DNA from: Azospirillum sp. TSH100
GTDB lineage: Bacteria > Pseudomonadota > Alphaproteobacteria > Azospirillales > Azospirillaceae
Direction of reading: 5' to 3'
Length of the DNA: 64,000 nt
NCBI RefSeq assembly: GCF_004923295.1
Contig: NZ_CP039640.1
Coordinates: 62,001-126,000, forward strand
The notes under the pieces were generated by a model, which saw only the letters and a list, made by a program, of their open reading frames with translations, was not told the DNA's origin and did no database searches. Shown in pieces: positions 34,563 through 44,075 of this stretch. Both the position numbers and the translations under genes were made by a program. Positions within the stretch are counted from its first letter, which is position 1. Each line of letters begins with the position of its first letter.

Positions 34563-35735
34563 TTACACCGGCTCCTGCTCTGGAGCTGGGTGAGGCAAGG
34601 CAACCAATCCATCGCCCGCCGGCAGGATGGCGGCGTGGAATCGTGCCTGCTGCAAGGAGGCCAGGCTGGGAAGGATTTGAGGCCAATGCTGAGTGGCGAT
34701 CACGATGTCAGGTGCGTCGCCCGCTGCTCCGGCCAGCAAATCGTCCGGACCGATGACCTCCAGTCCGAACAGCGAGCCGCGCCGATACGTATCGATGAAC
34801 CCCGCCGGCGATACCCCTGCGGATTGAGCAAACCGGAACGCTCGCTGCCCAGCCTCCCCCGCACCATAAATCCAAGTTGCGGCAGTGCGCAGGCTGTCCC
34901 ACCGCTGAAGGCTGACCGACTGCCCATCCCGGTAAGCCGGGAATTTGGACTTCAGGCTGTTCAGGTGGGCCGGCATCCGGAACGGGCCGGATATCGGGGT
35001 GTGGGGAATGAAGTCATCGCCCACGCGCCGGAGGATCACATGGCCTGCGAGAGGCAGCGCGTCGGGAAACTCCTGCTGAATGGCCAGGGAAACCCCCGGG
35101 TGAAAATCCAGCCGCAAAGTCGGGTGAAACTGGACACTGAGATCTCCTGACGACCGGCAGACATCATCCCCGGCAACAGGAACCGGAAGCTGCGCCTTGC
35201 CCACCAGAAGCAGTCCCCCGTCGCGGACCAATGTCCGCGCTCTTTCAAGAGCGGGAACCATCTGGTCGCGGTAAAGAGGAGCTTCGAGCAGAACCAGATC
35301 GAAATCGCAGGCAAGAACGGACAGGATTTCCGCCGCCGGTCCTCGCAAGGTATGGATCTTTACCTGATCCGGCGCGAAGCCGGCGTTCCACTGGAAAAGC
35401 TCATAGCCCAAATCCTGCTGGGCCAGCCGTAGCGCCAGAAGCTGTTCATCCCGCTGCAAGACGCCCAACTCGTTCGGCCGCAATTGGACACCCCAGCTGT
35501 CCACAGCGAAGATGGTCCCACCCAATGGGGCGTGCTTTCCCATAGCATCCGCCAGGGTCAAGGTCGATGCCCCCACCCCCGCACCCACGTGCAGCAAACG
35601 CATGGCCCCGGCCTCCGGCGCCGTATCCCGCACCGCGAATTGCAGCAGCGCTGGATCGGTCAAGGCGGGGGTTGCCAACTCCAGATCCGGAAAATAGGGC
35701 TTGTCCGGGCTAACCAGTGACAGCAGCGGGTTCAT
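34563..35735 (-). CDS. Methyltransferase-like protein with C-terminal Rossmann-type domain
   Basis: 390 residues. Residues about 40-200 are a class I methyltransferase: MRLLHVGAGVGASTLTLAD, TIFAVDSWG and DFDLVLLEAPLYRDQMV. Residues about 285-375 form a second nucleotide-binding-like segment: WIYGAGEAGQRAFRFA, then VSPAGFIDTYRRGSLFG and PDIVIATQHW, the pattern seen in C-terminal domains of sugar methyltransferases and PglD-like proteins. GAGG precedes the ATG. It is 9 bp after the large GT/methyltransferase gene and clearly cotranscribed. Substrate unknown. Confidence 0.7.
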   Translation of the reverse strand: MNPLLSLVSPDKPYFPDLELATPALTDPALLQFAVRDTAPEAGAMRLLHVGAGVGASTLTLADAMGKHAPLGGTIFAVDSWGVQLRPNELGVLQRDEQLLALRLAQQDLGYELFQWNAGFAPDQVKIHTLRGPAAEILSVLACDFDLVLLEAPLYRDQMVPALERARTLVRDGGLLLVGKAQLPVPVAGDDVCRSSGDLSVQFHPTLRLDFHPGVSLAIQQEFPDALPLAGHVILRRVGDDFIPHTPISGPFRMPAHLNSLKSKFPAYRDGQSVSLQRWDSLRTAATWIYGAGEAGQRAFRFAQSAGVSPAGFIDTYRRGSLFGLEVIGPDDLLAGAAGDAPDIVIATQHWPQILPSLASLQQARFHAAILPAGDGLVALPHPAPEQEPV

Positions 35736-35744
35736 CTGTGTCCT

Positions 35745-38495
35745 CTACTCTACGCGCATGGTTGCCGCGCTGTCCGCGGCCGACTTGGGATCGGCGTCAG
35801 TTTTGCGGACGACCAGAGTGGCGAAGCCATAGCGACACCCCTCATAATCGAAATCGGGCGGTGCATCCCATTGGGGGGTGTCAATCAACCGGCAGCCCTT
35901 CATTCGGGGCAGCAACCGATCGGTCAGATCGGCAATCCTGTAAAGGCGTTCGTCCACCAGGGGCAACCGGGCGCCGGGACGATAGGCATCGTTGAAGTCG
36001 AGGGTCAGAACCGCAACGCCGTTCAATTTCAGCAAGGCGGCGATGTTCTCCGCAAATTTCCCGTCATCGGGCACATGCTCGATCACGGATGTCGAGAAGA
36101 TTACATCATAACTTTCCTTATGCGTGCTGCGAAGCCGCATAAACCCGTCCAAGTCGGTATTGATGGCAGGGTCGATCTTGTCCACGCCCCACCCCAAAGC
36201 CGTCAAGGTTTCGGCCGCCGTATCCTCGAAGGAGCCGACGCAGAGTGTCCGCGGCGCGGCCGTCCTGCCAATGCCCGTCAGGATGCCCAACACCGTGTCC
36301 AGCACGAAGGCCTGCTGCACATTGGCTCGGGGAATTTTGCGCAGGATCAGGTCGGGACATTTCTCCCGCATCAGCGCGACGACAGGTTCGTAGTGCGCGC
36401 GGGCCATATCGTCCAGCACCCGGTTGAAGGCAGGCTCCGATTGACCGGCCGGCCGCCCAGGCTTTGCCGGAGAAGCCGGTGCGGATGCTTGCGACGCATC
36501 CCGTTCACCCGTCTGCCTCTTCAGCAGGATACCGAGCAGAATATCTTCCAAACGCTGCCGGTAGCGCGCAGGTGACCAATCGTTGCGCAGCGAAACCAGT
36601 CCCGCCGTTCCGGCGGCTATGATCTGTTTAAGCGGCAACTGGTCCGCCATGATCTTGGGGCGGACATCACGCAGATGGCGGAACATGGGATTCATCGTCA
36701 CCGCCAAAGGCCGATCCACCGCCAGTGCGTAATCCACGACACTGGAAATCCCGAGCATGTTGGGGCCGTTGTAGAAGAAGGCGTTCAGTGTGTTGGCGGA
36801 CAGCCAGTCGAGAATGCCTTCCCTATCCAGGAAATCATGCGTGATGGACAGGTGGATGCTGTCCTTGAACAGCAGGCGGCGGCAGCGTTCCACCGTGGCG
36901 TGAGCCATCCGCCCCTCTGGATCGACCACATCGTTCCAGGGAATGTTCAGGCGGATGATTGCCTCATCGAACTCGTGCTGAACCCGCAGTATCAGTTCAT
37001 CGAACCCCTTGTTCGGGGTGCCGAAACCGAAGCTGCCGATCGTCGGAATCCGAGGCGCCGGGGTTCGCATGGTGAAATAGGGAACATAGCGCCCGCAGGA
37101 AAACAGCCGCGGCCCCTCCAGGTCCAGGGTCGGGTCTGGAAGAATATGGTGACTGAAGCGGGGGTCGTCCGGAACATCCACGTCTTGAGCAAATTCATGC
37201 CGAAGCTCGACACGCGGCAAGCCCGCATAGCGTGAAGACACCTCGGCCGTAAACCACGGCATGGTGCCGGGATTGTAGTTCAGCAGCAGCAGGTCCGGCC
37301 GCACCCGGTCGACCGATGTCTTCAAGGTCTCTGCGTCGTCGCACTCGCAATAATGCACGGTCAGAGATCTGGAGGACGACAATGAATCGGCCAGATTGCG
37401 GCCATACTCGTGGATGCCGCAACGCTGGGAGGCATGATTGACCACCAGAACGACGGGCAGCACCTCCGCTGTTCTTAGAGCCATCGGTCCAGGTTTCGGA
37501 TCCGTCTCCGCCTTCGGCGCATCGGCTTGGGGAAGAAGATGGAAATCTTGCAGAAGAGCGTGGAAGCGTTTTGCAAAGGTGGCGGGCCCCCAGAGGGAGC
37601 CCAGTTCACGAACGATCGGCGGCGAGCGCTCGAGCGAATCCTGCAAGCTCCAGTACGGGTAGGGTGGGATATGCGCATGGATGTGTCGGAACGTCGGGTT
37701 GTCCGATACGGCCAGAGGCCGCCCGCTTACGATGGCTTGATCGGTGGTGGCGGACAAACCCGGCTGTTGCCGGGTGTAAAGAAAACAGTTCAGGCTGTTG
37801 CCGGAACACCAGGAGATCAGCTCTGCCTTGGAAAGGTATTTCCGCGTAAAGTCGATCTGAACGCCAGGCTTTGCCGCCTGCCGACAGAGACGTTCAAGAT
37901 GGTCGGTATAATTCTCCCCGTGCAACAGGGCCGTACCGCCTGTGAAATCCCCGTCAGGAACATTGATCCGGACGATGGCTCTGTCGAATTCCCGATTGAC
38001 GGCATCCACCACCAACTCGAAGCCCTTGCCGACAGTCGGAAAACCAAAACTGCCGATCACCGGGCCTCCTGCCGGCGCGGACGGCAGGACAGCAGGAGGG
38101 GTTTCCAAAGGCCTGGGGAAGGGGTAGACACGGCCGTCAGCCGTCAGGGTTGGATCCAGGCAGATATAGGCGTCGAAATGCTCTCTGGGACAGAGAGCAA
38201 ACGGATCTCCCGGAAGTGTTTCCAGAACGATCGTAAACACCCGGCCGCTTAGCCGGCGCAATCCAGATGTGTCCAGATCCGCCATGGCATAAGGGTGATA
38301 ATTGAACACCCAGAAATCAATCTCTGAATCAGAGCTGAATCGATCGATATCGTTAAATCTTATATACTCTAACTCATAATGCTCCGATTGTTTTATGCAA
38401 TCGAACACCATCAGCCCAGATTCGTGAATGCTGCATCTTTCCTTCGACGTATTGACGAAGATGCCTCGCGCTTTTTTCTGCGTAGGTTGCCGCAC
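35745..38495 (-). CDS. Tandemly duplicated GT-B-like protein fused to a SAM methyltransferase
   Basis: About 916 residues; GTG 38495 is chosen because AGGAG lies eight bases upstream (TTG 38498 is adjacent). Two homologous halves are offset by about 337 residues: RCSIHESG at 21-28 and RCGIHEYG at 359-366, IGSFGFPTVGKGF at 148 and IGSFGFGTPNKGF at 487, GNSLNCFLY and ANTLNAFFY, DNPTFRH and MNPMFRH. Each resembles a GT-B glycosyltransferase. Residues about 750-880 add a methyltransferase (TLCVGSFEDTAAETL, SYDVIFSTSVIEHVPDD). A Pro/Ala linker (about 668-690) separates them. Probable role: two glycosyl transfers and one methylation. Confidence 0.72.
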   Translation of the reverse strand: MRQPTQKKARGIFVNTSKERCSIHESGLMVFDCIKQSEHYELEYIRFNDIDRFSSDSEIDFWVFNYHPYAMADLDTSGLRRLSGRVFTIVLETLPGDPFALCPREHFDAYICLDPTLTADGRVYPFPRPLETPPAVLPSAPAGGPVIGSFGFPTVGKGFELVVDAVNREFDRAIVRINVPDGDFTGGTALLHGENYTDHLERLCRQAAKPGVQIDFTRKYLSKAELISWCSGNSLNCFLYTRQQPGLSATTDQAIVSGRPLAVSDNPTFRHIHAHIPPYPYWSLQDSLERSPPIVRELGSLWGPATFAKRFHALLQDFHLLPQADAPKAETDPKPGPMALRTAEVLPVVLVVNHASQRCGIHEYGRNLADSLSSSRSLTVHYCECDDAETLKTSVDRVRPDLLLLNYNPGTMPWFTAEVSSRYAGLPRVELRHEFAQDVDVPDDPRFSHHILPDPTLDLEGPRLFSCGRYVPYFTMRTPAPRIPTIGSFGFGTPNKGFDELILRVQHEFDEAIIRLNIPWNDVVDPEGRMAHATVERCRRLLFKDSIHLSITHDFLDREGILDWLSANTLNAFFYNGPNMLGISSVVDYALAVDRPLAVTMNPMFRHLRDVRPKIMADQLPLKQIIAAGTAGLVSLRNDWSPARYRQRLEDILLGILLKRQTGERDASQASAPASPAKPGRPAGQSEPAFNRVLDDMARAHYEPVVALMREKCPDLILRKIPRANVQQAFVLDTVLGILTGIGRTAAPRTLCVGSFEDTAAETLTALGWGVDKIDPAINTDLDGFMRLRSTHKESYDVIFSTSVIEHVPDDGKFAENIAALLKLNGVAVLTLDFNDAYRPGARLPLVDERLYRIADLTDRLLPRMKGCRLIDTPQWDAPPDFDYEGCRYGFATLVVRKTDADPKSAADSAATMRVE

Positions 38496-38541
38496 CAAGT
38501 ACTCTCCTATGCACGCCTCTGGCTGGATCGTTTGCAGCGTG

Positions 38542-38576
38542 GATTGCCCTCTTCAAACCAAAAAAAGAGGGCAATC
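38542..38576. promoter_or_regulatory. Perfect 12-bp inverted repeat upstream of the duplicated GT gene
   Basis: GATTGCCCTCTT pairs exactly with AAGAGGGCAATC (38565-38576) across an 11-nt A-rich loop. There is no T-run on either strand, and it lies 47 bp upstream of the 35745-38495 start. It may be an operator or leader hairpin, not a terminator. Confidence 0.45.
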
Positions 38577-38717
38577 ATCCTAACCTGATAGCATTCACTC
38601 TACTCTGTTCATAGCGCGAAGTGTGGATGATGAATTTCTTGGGTAAATGATAACAGGCAATCTCAATTTCTTTTGATCGAGAGGTTACAGGAAGTGTTGC
38701 AATATTCGACCACTCCC

Positions 38718-39221
38718 TTACCCCACGATCTTCCACGATCCGTCCGGCTGGCGGCAGGCGGTGCCGAAGGCCTGCTCGGTGCGGCCGCCGACGACGATGG
38801 TCTGCTGGAATTCGCGGCAGTAGGCGCCGGAGCCGTCATAGCCGTCCTTGACCGGCACGATGACGCCCTGGTTGCCGGACTGCGGGTTGTTCCAGGTGAT
38901 CCGCTGGCCGATGGGGGCGCTGTAAGCCTGATAGGCGGCGCGATCGGCATATTGCTGGTCGGCACGGTCGAGCGAGGCGCCGATCTCACGGCCGGCGAAG
39001 GCGCCCAGCAGCGTGCCGATGCCCACCGCCACCAGCTTGCCCGAGCCGCCGCCGAAGCGTGAGCCGATCAGGCCGCCGGCAACGGCGCCACCGACGGTGC
39101 CGAACCCTTCCTTGGTGCCCATCGAGCCGGTCTGGCAGCCGGCCAGGATGGTGGACAGCGCAAGCACCGCGACGGCTGCGATACGGGTGGAGCGGGACTG
39201 GGCACGCATCGGAGGACTCAT
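38718..39221 (-). CDS. Glycine-zipper outer-membrane lipoprotein (17-kDa surface antigen type)
   Basis: 167 residues. A lipoprotein signal ends in the lipobox ILAGC (Cys at 29). The mature part has a glycine-zipper region (VGGAVAGGLIGSRFGGGSG and GTLLGAFAGREIGASLD), then a C-terminal domain with two Cys. The layout matches RT0821/Lpp0805-type surface antigens that sit in the outer membrane. Glycine zippers can oligomerise in membranes. It has no obvious operon partner; the next gene on the same strand starts 148 bp away. Confidence 0.8.
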   Translation of the reverse strand: MSPPMRAQSRSTRIAAVAVLALSTILAGCQTGSMGTKEGFGTVGGAVAGGLIGSRFGGGSGKLVAVGIGTLLGAFAGREIGASLDRADQQYADRAAYQAYSAPIGQRITWNNPQSGNQGVIVPVKDGYDGSGAYCREFQQTIVVGGRTEQAFGTACRQPDGSWKIVG

Positions 39222-39369
39222 CTCTGTTCCGAGGGTTGTTGTGCCCGACTATAGCGCAAGCGGTACCGTTTGTGCAGCAACCCTTGGCTTTTCCATGCCA
39301 GCGGCAGGAGACCGCAGAGCGTCTAGCCGTTGAGGCACCAACGACGCGAAAACTGCTCCCGGATCCCGG

Positions 39370-40509
39370 TCATGGCGGCGTGGTTCCGGATCGGATCGAG
39401 GTGCCCTGCCCTTTCCCGGCCAAAAGATCGAAGAGGGAGACGATGAACAGCGGCGTCAGCAGGCCCAGATAGCGGTCGGCAGCGGCATCCGCCCCCACCA
39501 TGATGCTCACCAGCGCGATCAGCATCGCCAGTGCGACGATGACGCCAAGGAAATGACGCTCCCAGCCAGTCAGGCCCCGGCGCAGGGACAGCAGCGCGAC
39601 ACCGCCCCACAGCAGCATCAGGTTCATCTTCACCAGAACCCGGGCAAACTTCGCCATCACCGCCGGGCTGGCGATCCGGGCCATCAGGATGCCGGGCCAT
39701 TGGGCCGGGGAGATCTGTTGCAGGTCGGTGCGGGGAACCGGGAGGATGACGGCGCGCAGAATGAAATAGGCCGCCATTGCGGCGACGGACGTGGCCAGGA
39801 GCGCGGCCAGGAAACGCCGCCGCGGCGGCGCAAGGTCGCGGCGGCGCAACAGCAACTCCGCCCCCGCAAGGGTGGCGAAGATCGGCAGCACCAATTCCCG
39901 CTGGAACACCGCCGCCGGTGGAATCAGCAGGGCCGCGTAGGCACTCCGCCCGTCCGCCCGGTAGAAATAAACACCGGCGGCGACGAGGAACCAGCTCCAC
40001 CCCTCCGTCAGCGGTGCCACGACATGGAACATCAGCGGACCGGCCAGCAGCAGCAAGCATACCGCCGACAGCCCTGGCAGAGACACCCCGGCCGGCGCCC
40101 AGCTGGCTGGCCGGCCTTGTGTCGCGGCGGTCTGCGCCACAGTGGCGTAAACGAAACCGCCAGCGGAAGCCAACCCAAGAAAATTCGCCAAAATCAAAGA
40201 AAAGAAGACATCCGCGCGATAGGAGATCCCCTCGAAAACAGTAAAATGATCGAAGGCGATGTCGTTCGAGAACAGAAATCCGGCCTTCAGGATGAGATGG
40301 GCGATGACAGCCGTCAGCTGCCGCATGGCGAATGGCGCACGCACCGCACCGAAATCCAACGGATTCAGAACCATGACATGGTAACTGCGGAAGTCGTCGC
40401 CACCGCCGAGCCAAGGCACCTGGAACTTGTGGGCGTAGAACAGCAGCGGATAGCCCAGAATGACGGTGAGTCCCAACCCGGTCAGGAACCGGCGTGCGCC
40501 TTCATGCAT
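39370..40509 (-). CDS. Polytopic membrane protein, possibly a GT-C glycosyltransferase
   Basis: 379 residues with about nine hydrophobic segments (for example VFFSLILANFLGLASAGGFV, FLAALLATSVAAMAAYFI and FLGVIVALAMLIALVSIMVG). A periplasmic-side acidic stretch GGGDDFRSYH follows the first helix, which is where GT-C enzymes keep their catalytic Asp. No certain family match. It follows a methyltransferase gene on the same strand and may modify the lipid-linked glycan or act in the polysaccharide locus. Confidence 0.6.
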   Translation of the reverse strand: MHEGARRFLTGLGLTVILGYPLLFYAHKFQVPWLGGGDDFRSYHVMVLNPLDFGAVRAPFAMRQLTAVIAHLILKAGFLFSNDIAFDHFTVFEGISYRADVFFSLILANFLGLASAGGFVYATVAQTAATQGRPASWAPAGVSLPGLSAVCLLLLAGPLMFHVVAPLTEGWSWFLVAAGVYFYRADGRSAYAALLIPPAAVFQRELVLPIFATLAGAELLLRRRDLAPPRRRFLAALLATSVAAMAAYFILRAVILPVPRTDLQQISPAQWPGILMARIASPAVMAKFARVLVKMNLMLLWGGVALLSLRRGLTGWERHFLGVIVALAMLIALVSIMVGADAAADRYLGLLTPLFIVSLFDLLAGKGQGTSIRSGTTPP

Positions 40510-40557
40510 TCCCCCTCATCCCCTTGCCATGTCCTTTCGGGTCCGATCCCGGAGAGG

Positions 40558-41226
40558 CTACACCATGGCCTCCAGGGCCAGTTCAGGATTGCCGTCCTCG
40601 AAGAAGCGGCCCTCGTTCTCCAGTTCGGCGAAGGCGGGGTGCGCGGCATCCCCGAACCGGCACCGTCGCACCGACCGGAAACCGGCCGCCGTCAGCGCTT
40701 CGGTCAAAGTCCCTTCATCCCACATCCACAGATGCCGGCTGCGGCCCAGCAGCCGCTTCAGCATCCCGAGCGGTCCACGTTCCTCCTCCTCGATGCCCAG
40801 CATCGTGGAGCGCATCAGCGCGATGGAGGACTGCGGCATGTTGGCCGAGCGTGCCCTGACATACGCGTCGACCCGCCAGGACAGATCGGGCACGATCAGG
40901 CGGAACACCCCTCCGGGCTTCAGCATCCGCCGTGTGTTGTCCAAAGCCGTCAGGCAGTCCCGATAGGTCATATGCTCCAGAACATGACTGGCATAGACGC
41001 AGTCGACCGACCCCGGTGCAAAGGGCAACCCCTTCACGATATCGCCGTAGCGGGCCAGGGCCGGAAAACGTTCCGCATTCTTGAAGCTGAAACGTCCGAC
41101 GATGGGCAGGCGCTCGAACCAAAGGGTCGGCGACGCATCGAAATTGTGCCAGTTTTCAGACACCGACCAGCCGCAACCGAACTGAACCAATACCGGCTGG
41201 GGATCCTGTATCGTCCGGCCCCGCAT
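40558..41226 (-). CDS. SAM-dependent methyltransferase (Methyltransf_11-like)
   Basis: 222 residues. It begins QPVLVQFGCGWSVSENWHNFD (motif I), with GLPFAPGSVDCVYASHVLEHM (motif IV) and RRMLKPGGVFRLIVPDL (motif V). Such proteins in glycan loci methylate sugars. The start at 41226 faces a divergent glycosyltransferase 182 bp away. It precedes the membrane-protein gene by 48 bp on the same strand, so both are probably cotranscribed. Confidence 0.8.
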   Translation of the reverse strand: MRGRTIQDPQPVLVQFGCGWSVSENWHNFDASPTLWFERLPIVGRFSFKNAERFPALARYGDIVKGLPFAPGSVDCVYASHVLEHMTYRDCLTALDNTRRMLKPGGVFRLIVPDLSWRVDAYVRARSANMPQSSIALMRSTMLGIEEEERGPLGMLKRLLGRSRHLWMWDEGTLTEALTAAGFRSVRRCRFGDAAHPAFAELENEGRFFEDGNPELALEAMV

Positions 41227-41408
41227 CTTTTAATCATGCCCCTCCGGTTTTGCATCATCCAGCGAGGCGAAAAGGGCATTCGCCGACAGCCCGATTCCGT
41301 CGATCACCGGGGCTGAGGTCTTAACATGGTTGCAGCATGCCGCAAAGCTTTCGTGTAAAGACGGGGTGAACGGATTATCTCGGAATAGCTGGCGGGCATT
41401 TCGGCAGA

Positions 41409-42707
41409 ATGATTGATGACGGGATGAGCGCGGGTGAAATCGTCCTGGCACCGCCCCGCCGGCTCCCCACGGTCCCGCCGCTCGGCAGAGGACCGCGCCG
41501 CCGGATCGTTCTTCATGATTACGGCGGCTATTCCTTTCCAATCCAACTCGCCCGCTGGCTGGCCGGCCAGGGCCACGAGGTGCTTTACCTCTATTCCGCC
41601 GATGTCGAGGCACCGCGCGGCCGTCTGGCGCACGGCGCCGACGATCCGGCCGGGCTGCGGATCGAAGCGGTGAGCACAGGCCGTCCCCTGTCCAAATATG
41701 CCCTGCTGCGGCGCTGGTGGCAGGAAATGGACTATGGCGCCAGACTGGGCGCGCGGACCATCGCGTTCCGCCCCGACATGGTGTTGTCCACCAACACGCC
41801 GCCGGCCGTGCAGGCCGCGCTGTTGAAGGCATTGCGCAAACGGAAGCTGCCTCTGCTGTGCTGGGTCCAGGACATCTTTTCGATCGGCGCCGCCGAAATC
41901 CTGAAGGGCAAGCCGGCGCCTCTACGCTGGGCGGCCTGCCGTTTCCTGGAGCGTATCGAATTCGGCACGATGCGGAATTCGGCAGGTCTGGTGGTCATTT
42001 CCGATGACTTCCTGCCGGCCCTTGCACGGTACGGGGTTCGCCACCCGTACAGCACCGTGGTGGAGAACTGGGCGCCTCAGGGCGAAATCCGCCCCTTGCC
42101 CAAGGACAATCCCTGGTCCCGCACGCATGGCTTGGCGGACCGTTTCGTTTTCCTGTGTGCCGGCACGATGGGAAAGAAGCACAACCCGGAACTGCTGGCC
42201 GCTCTGGCCCGCAGTTTCCGCGATGACCCGGAGGTTCGGGTGGTCGTGGTCAGCCAGGGCATCGGCCGCGGCTGGCTGGAGAGCGTCAAGCAGGCCGAAG
42301 CCCTGGACAATCTGCTGCTGTTGGATTTCCAGCCTTTTGAAAGCCTGTCACAGGTGCTGGCCAGTGCGGATGTCGCCGTGGTGGTGCTGGAGAGCTTCGC
42401 CGGCGCATTGTCGGTGCCGTCCAAGGTCTATAGCCATTTCTGTTCGAACCGCCCCATCCTAGGGGCGCTTCCGGCAAGCAATCATGCCCACCGGTTGATC
42501 CGGGGCAGGCAAGCGGGGTTGTGCGTGGAACCGACGGATGAAACAGGGTTCATCGCCGCCGCCCTGCGTCTGCGCCAGGACGCCGCCCTGCGAAAGTTCC
42601 TCGCCGATGGGCAGGCTGCCTATGCCGCCGATGCCTTCGACATCGACCGCATCGGCAGCCGCTTTTCCGCTCTCATCGAAGAGTGCTGCCAGCGGGCCGC
42701 CGCCTGA
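41409..42707 (+). CDS. Glycosyltransferase family 4 (WbuB-like)
   Basis: 432 residues. GT4 features are the N-terminal RIVLHDYGGYSFPIQLARWLAG, the central VQDIFSIGAAEI, FLCAGTMGKKHNPELLAAL, and the C-terminal nucleotide-sugar site ADVAVVVLESFAGALSVPSKVY. The closest described type is WbuB/fucosaminyltransferase-like. ATG 41409 or 41424 are both possible because neither has a strong Shine-Dalgarno. It ends 21 bp before the convergent outer-membrane barrel gene. Confidence 0.85.
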   Translation: MIDDGMSAGEIVLAPPRRLPTVPPLGRGPRRRIVLHDYGGYSFPIQLARWLAGQGHEVLYLYSADVEAPRGRLAHGADDPAGLRIEAVSTGRPLSKYALLRRWWQEMDYGARLGARTIAFRPDMVLSTNTPPAVQAALLKALRKRKLPLLCWVQDIFSIGAAEILKGKPAPLRWAACRFLERIEFGTMRNSAGLVVISDDFLPALARYGVRHPYSTVVENWAPQGEIRPLPKDNPWSRTHGLADRFVFLCAGTMGKKHNPELLAALARSFRDDPEVRVVVVSQGIGRGWLESVKQAEALDNLLLLDFQPFESLSQVLASADVAVVVLESFAGALSVPSKVYSHFCSNRPILGALPASNHAHRLIRGRQAGLCVEPTDETGFIAAALRLRQDAALRKFLADGQAAYAADAFDIDRIGSRFSALIEECCQRAAA

Positions 42708-42722
42708 AGGTGCGGCGGCCCG
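42693..42722. other. GC-rich stem-loop between convergent genes
   Basis: GGGCCGCCGC (42694-42703) pairs with GCGGCGGCCC (42712-42721), plus one more pair, around an 8-nt loop containing the GT4 stop codon. No T-run follows on either strand. It may terminate or stabilise both transcripts. Confidence 0.45.
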
Positions 42723-42728
42723 TCCGCA

Positions 42729-44075
42729 TCACATGCGGGCGCCGATGCGAAGCAGCGCCACGCCCTGGCTGAAGCCCACGTCTGGCTTGTCGGACGTGCG
42801 GCGGCGGAAGCCGACCTCACCGCCGACATACAATTCCGGCTGCAGGGCATACACCGCACGGGCGCGGGCGTCGTAGGTCCAGTTCGTCTGGTTGGCGCCC
42901 TTGAAATCATCCTGGAATGCGCTTGCCGTGCCGGTCAGGATGATGTTCCGCTGCATTTCGTGGCGGATCAGCAGGCTGGCGCCGGTATGGATCATGCCGG
43001 ACGCGTTGGTGGTGATGGTTTCCTGCACCGAACGTTCCAGCGAGAGCGCCACCACGGTCATGCGGTTCGGGGTCCAGTTCAGGACCGACTTCAGCGCCAG
43101 ACCCGACGGATCCTTGAAGCGCGAATCCTCGTAATCCTGCTTCATGTAACCGACCAGGAAGTCGCCGCGCACCAGCTGGGTGATGTCGACGCCGATACCG
43201 GTTTCAGCCCGCCAGCCGCTGCTCGACCGGTTGAAGCCGGCACGGTCGCGGCTGGAATCATACTGGCGCCGGTTGACTTCGACCTGGGTCACCGCGGCAT
43301 AGCCGGGGAACAGCTCGTAGGAACCGCGGCCCATCGCCCCGAATTCATTCCGGTTGCGGTCGGAATTGTCGATGGTGGTGCCTGTGGACGTGTCGACGTC
43401 GCCGAACAGGCGCCGCGCGCCGTTCAGCTCGCTCTGGAAGGTATAGCGGCCGACCTGATATTTGGTCCCGGTCCGCCCGCCGAAGCCATAGGTCCGGGTG
43501 GGCGACTTCCCGTTGACCGCATCGGGGCTACCGCGGTCCTCATAGGTCTGATAAGCGTCGAGCGATCCCGTCGCTTCCCATTCCCGGCTGAAGTCATAGC
43601 GCCCGGCGACAGAGGTCGAGGCGTCCAGATGGTTGTCATCCTTGTAGGTCGCGAACAGCGACTGTTCCGCCCGAGCGGTGACATTCAGCATGTGGTTGGT
43701 GAAGCGGGACCGCAGCTGGAACTCCGGCGTGATCCGGGTGATGAAATCCGATTTTTTGTCCTTCGCGCGGGCATAGATGTTGTTGTTGTAGCCCTCGCTT
43801 ACTTCGACTTGCGGCAGCAGCAGGAATGACCCAAGTTCGATCCCCTTGGGCTGGTAAGAATCGTCGATCTGCTTTTCGTCGTCTTTGCCGTCGGTCTTTT
43901 CCTGAGGGTTTTGCTCTTGCAGGATTTTGGCGGAATTGGCGCGGCGTGGATCAGCCTTGTCCTGTGACTTGATGCTTTGCGCCTGCACCGGCAAAGCCCA
44001 GAATGCCGCAAGTGCAATCAGAGAAACCGCAGTGAGCGGCTTGGTCACCGATGCCCGGACAGAACCAGACCGCAT
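42729..44075 (-). CDS. Outer-membrane beta-barrel protein (BBP2-like) of the exopolysaccharide locus
   Basis: 448 residues from ATG 44075 with AAGGA upstream. A Sec signal (LTAVSLIALAAFWALPVQA) is followed by a charged 70-residue region (KDDEKQIDDSYQPKG) and then alternating beta strands to a terminal aromatic-poor end (GVALLRIGARM). The pattern matches PF10082-type barrels that accompany Wzc/Wza-type polysaccharide export in alphaproteobacteria. It likely forms the outer-membrane exit pore or secures the exported chain. It diverges from the Wza-like lipoprotein gene across a long intergenic region. Confidence 0.78.
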   Translation of the reverse strand: MRSGSVRASVTKPLTAVSLIALAAFWALPVQAQSIKSQDKADPRRANSAKILQEQNPQEKTDGKDDEKQIDDSYQPKGIELGSFLLLPQVEVSEGYNNNIYARAKDKKSDFITRITPEFQLRSRFTNHMLNVTARAEQSLFATYKDDNHLDASTSVAGRYDFSREWEATGSLDAYQTYEDRGSPDAVNGKSPTRTYGFGGRTGTKYQVGRYTFQSELNGARRLFGDVDTSTGTTIDNSDRNRNEFGAMGRGSYELFPGYAAVTQVEVNRRQYDSSRDRAGFNRSSSGWRAETGIGVDITQLVRGDFLVGYMKQDYEDSRFKDPSGLALKSVLNWTPNRMTVVALSLERSVQETITTNASGMIHTGASLLIRHEMQRNIILTGTASAFQDDFKGANQTNWTYDARARAVYALQPELYVGGEVGFRRRTSDKPDVGFSQGVALLRIGARM

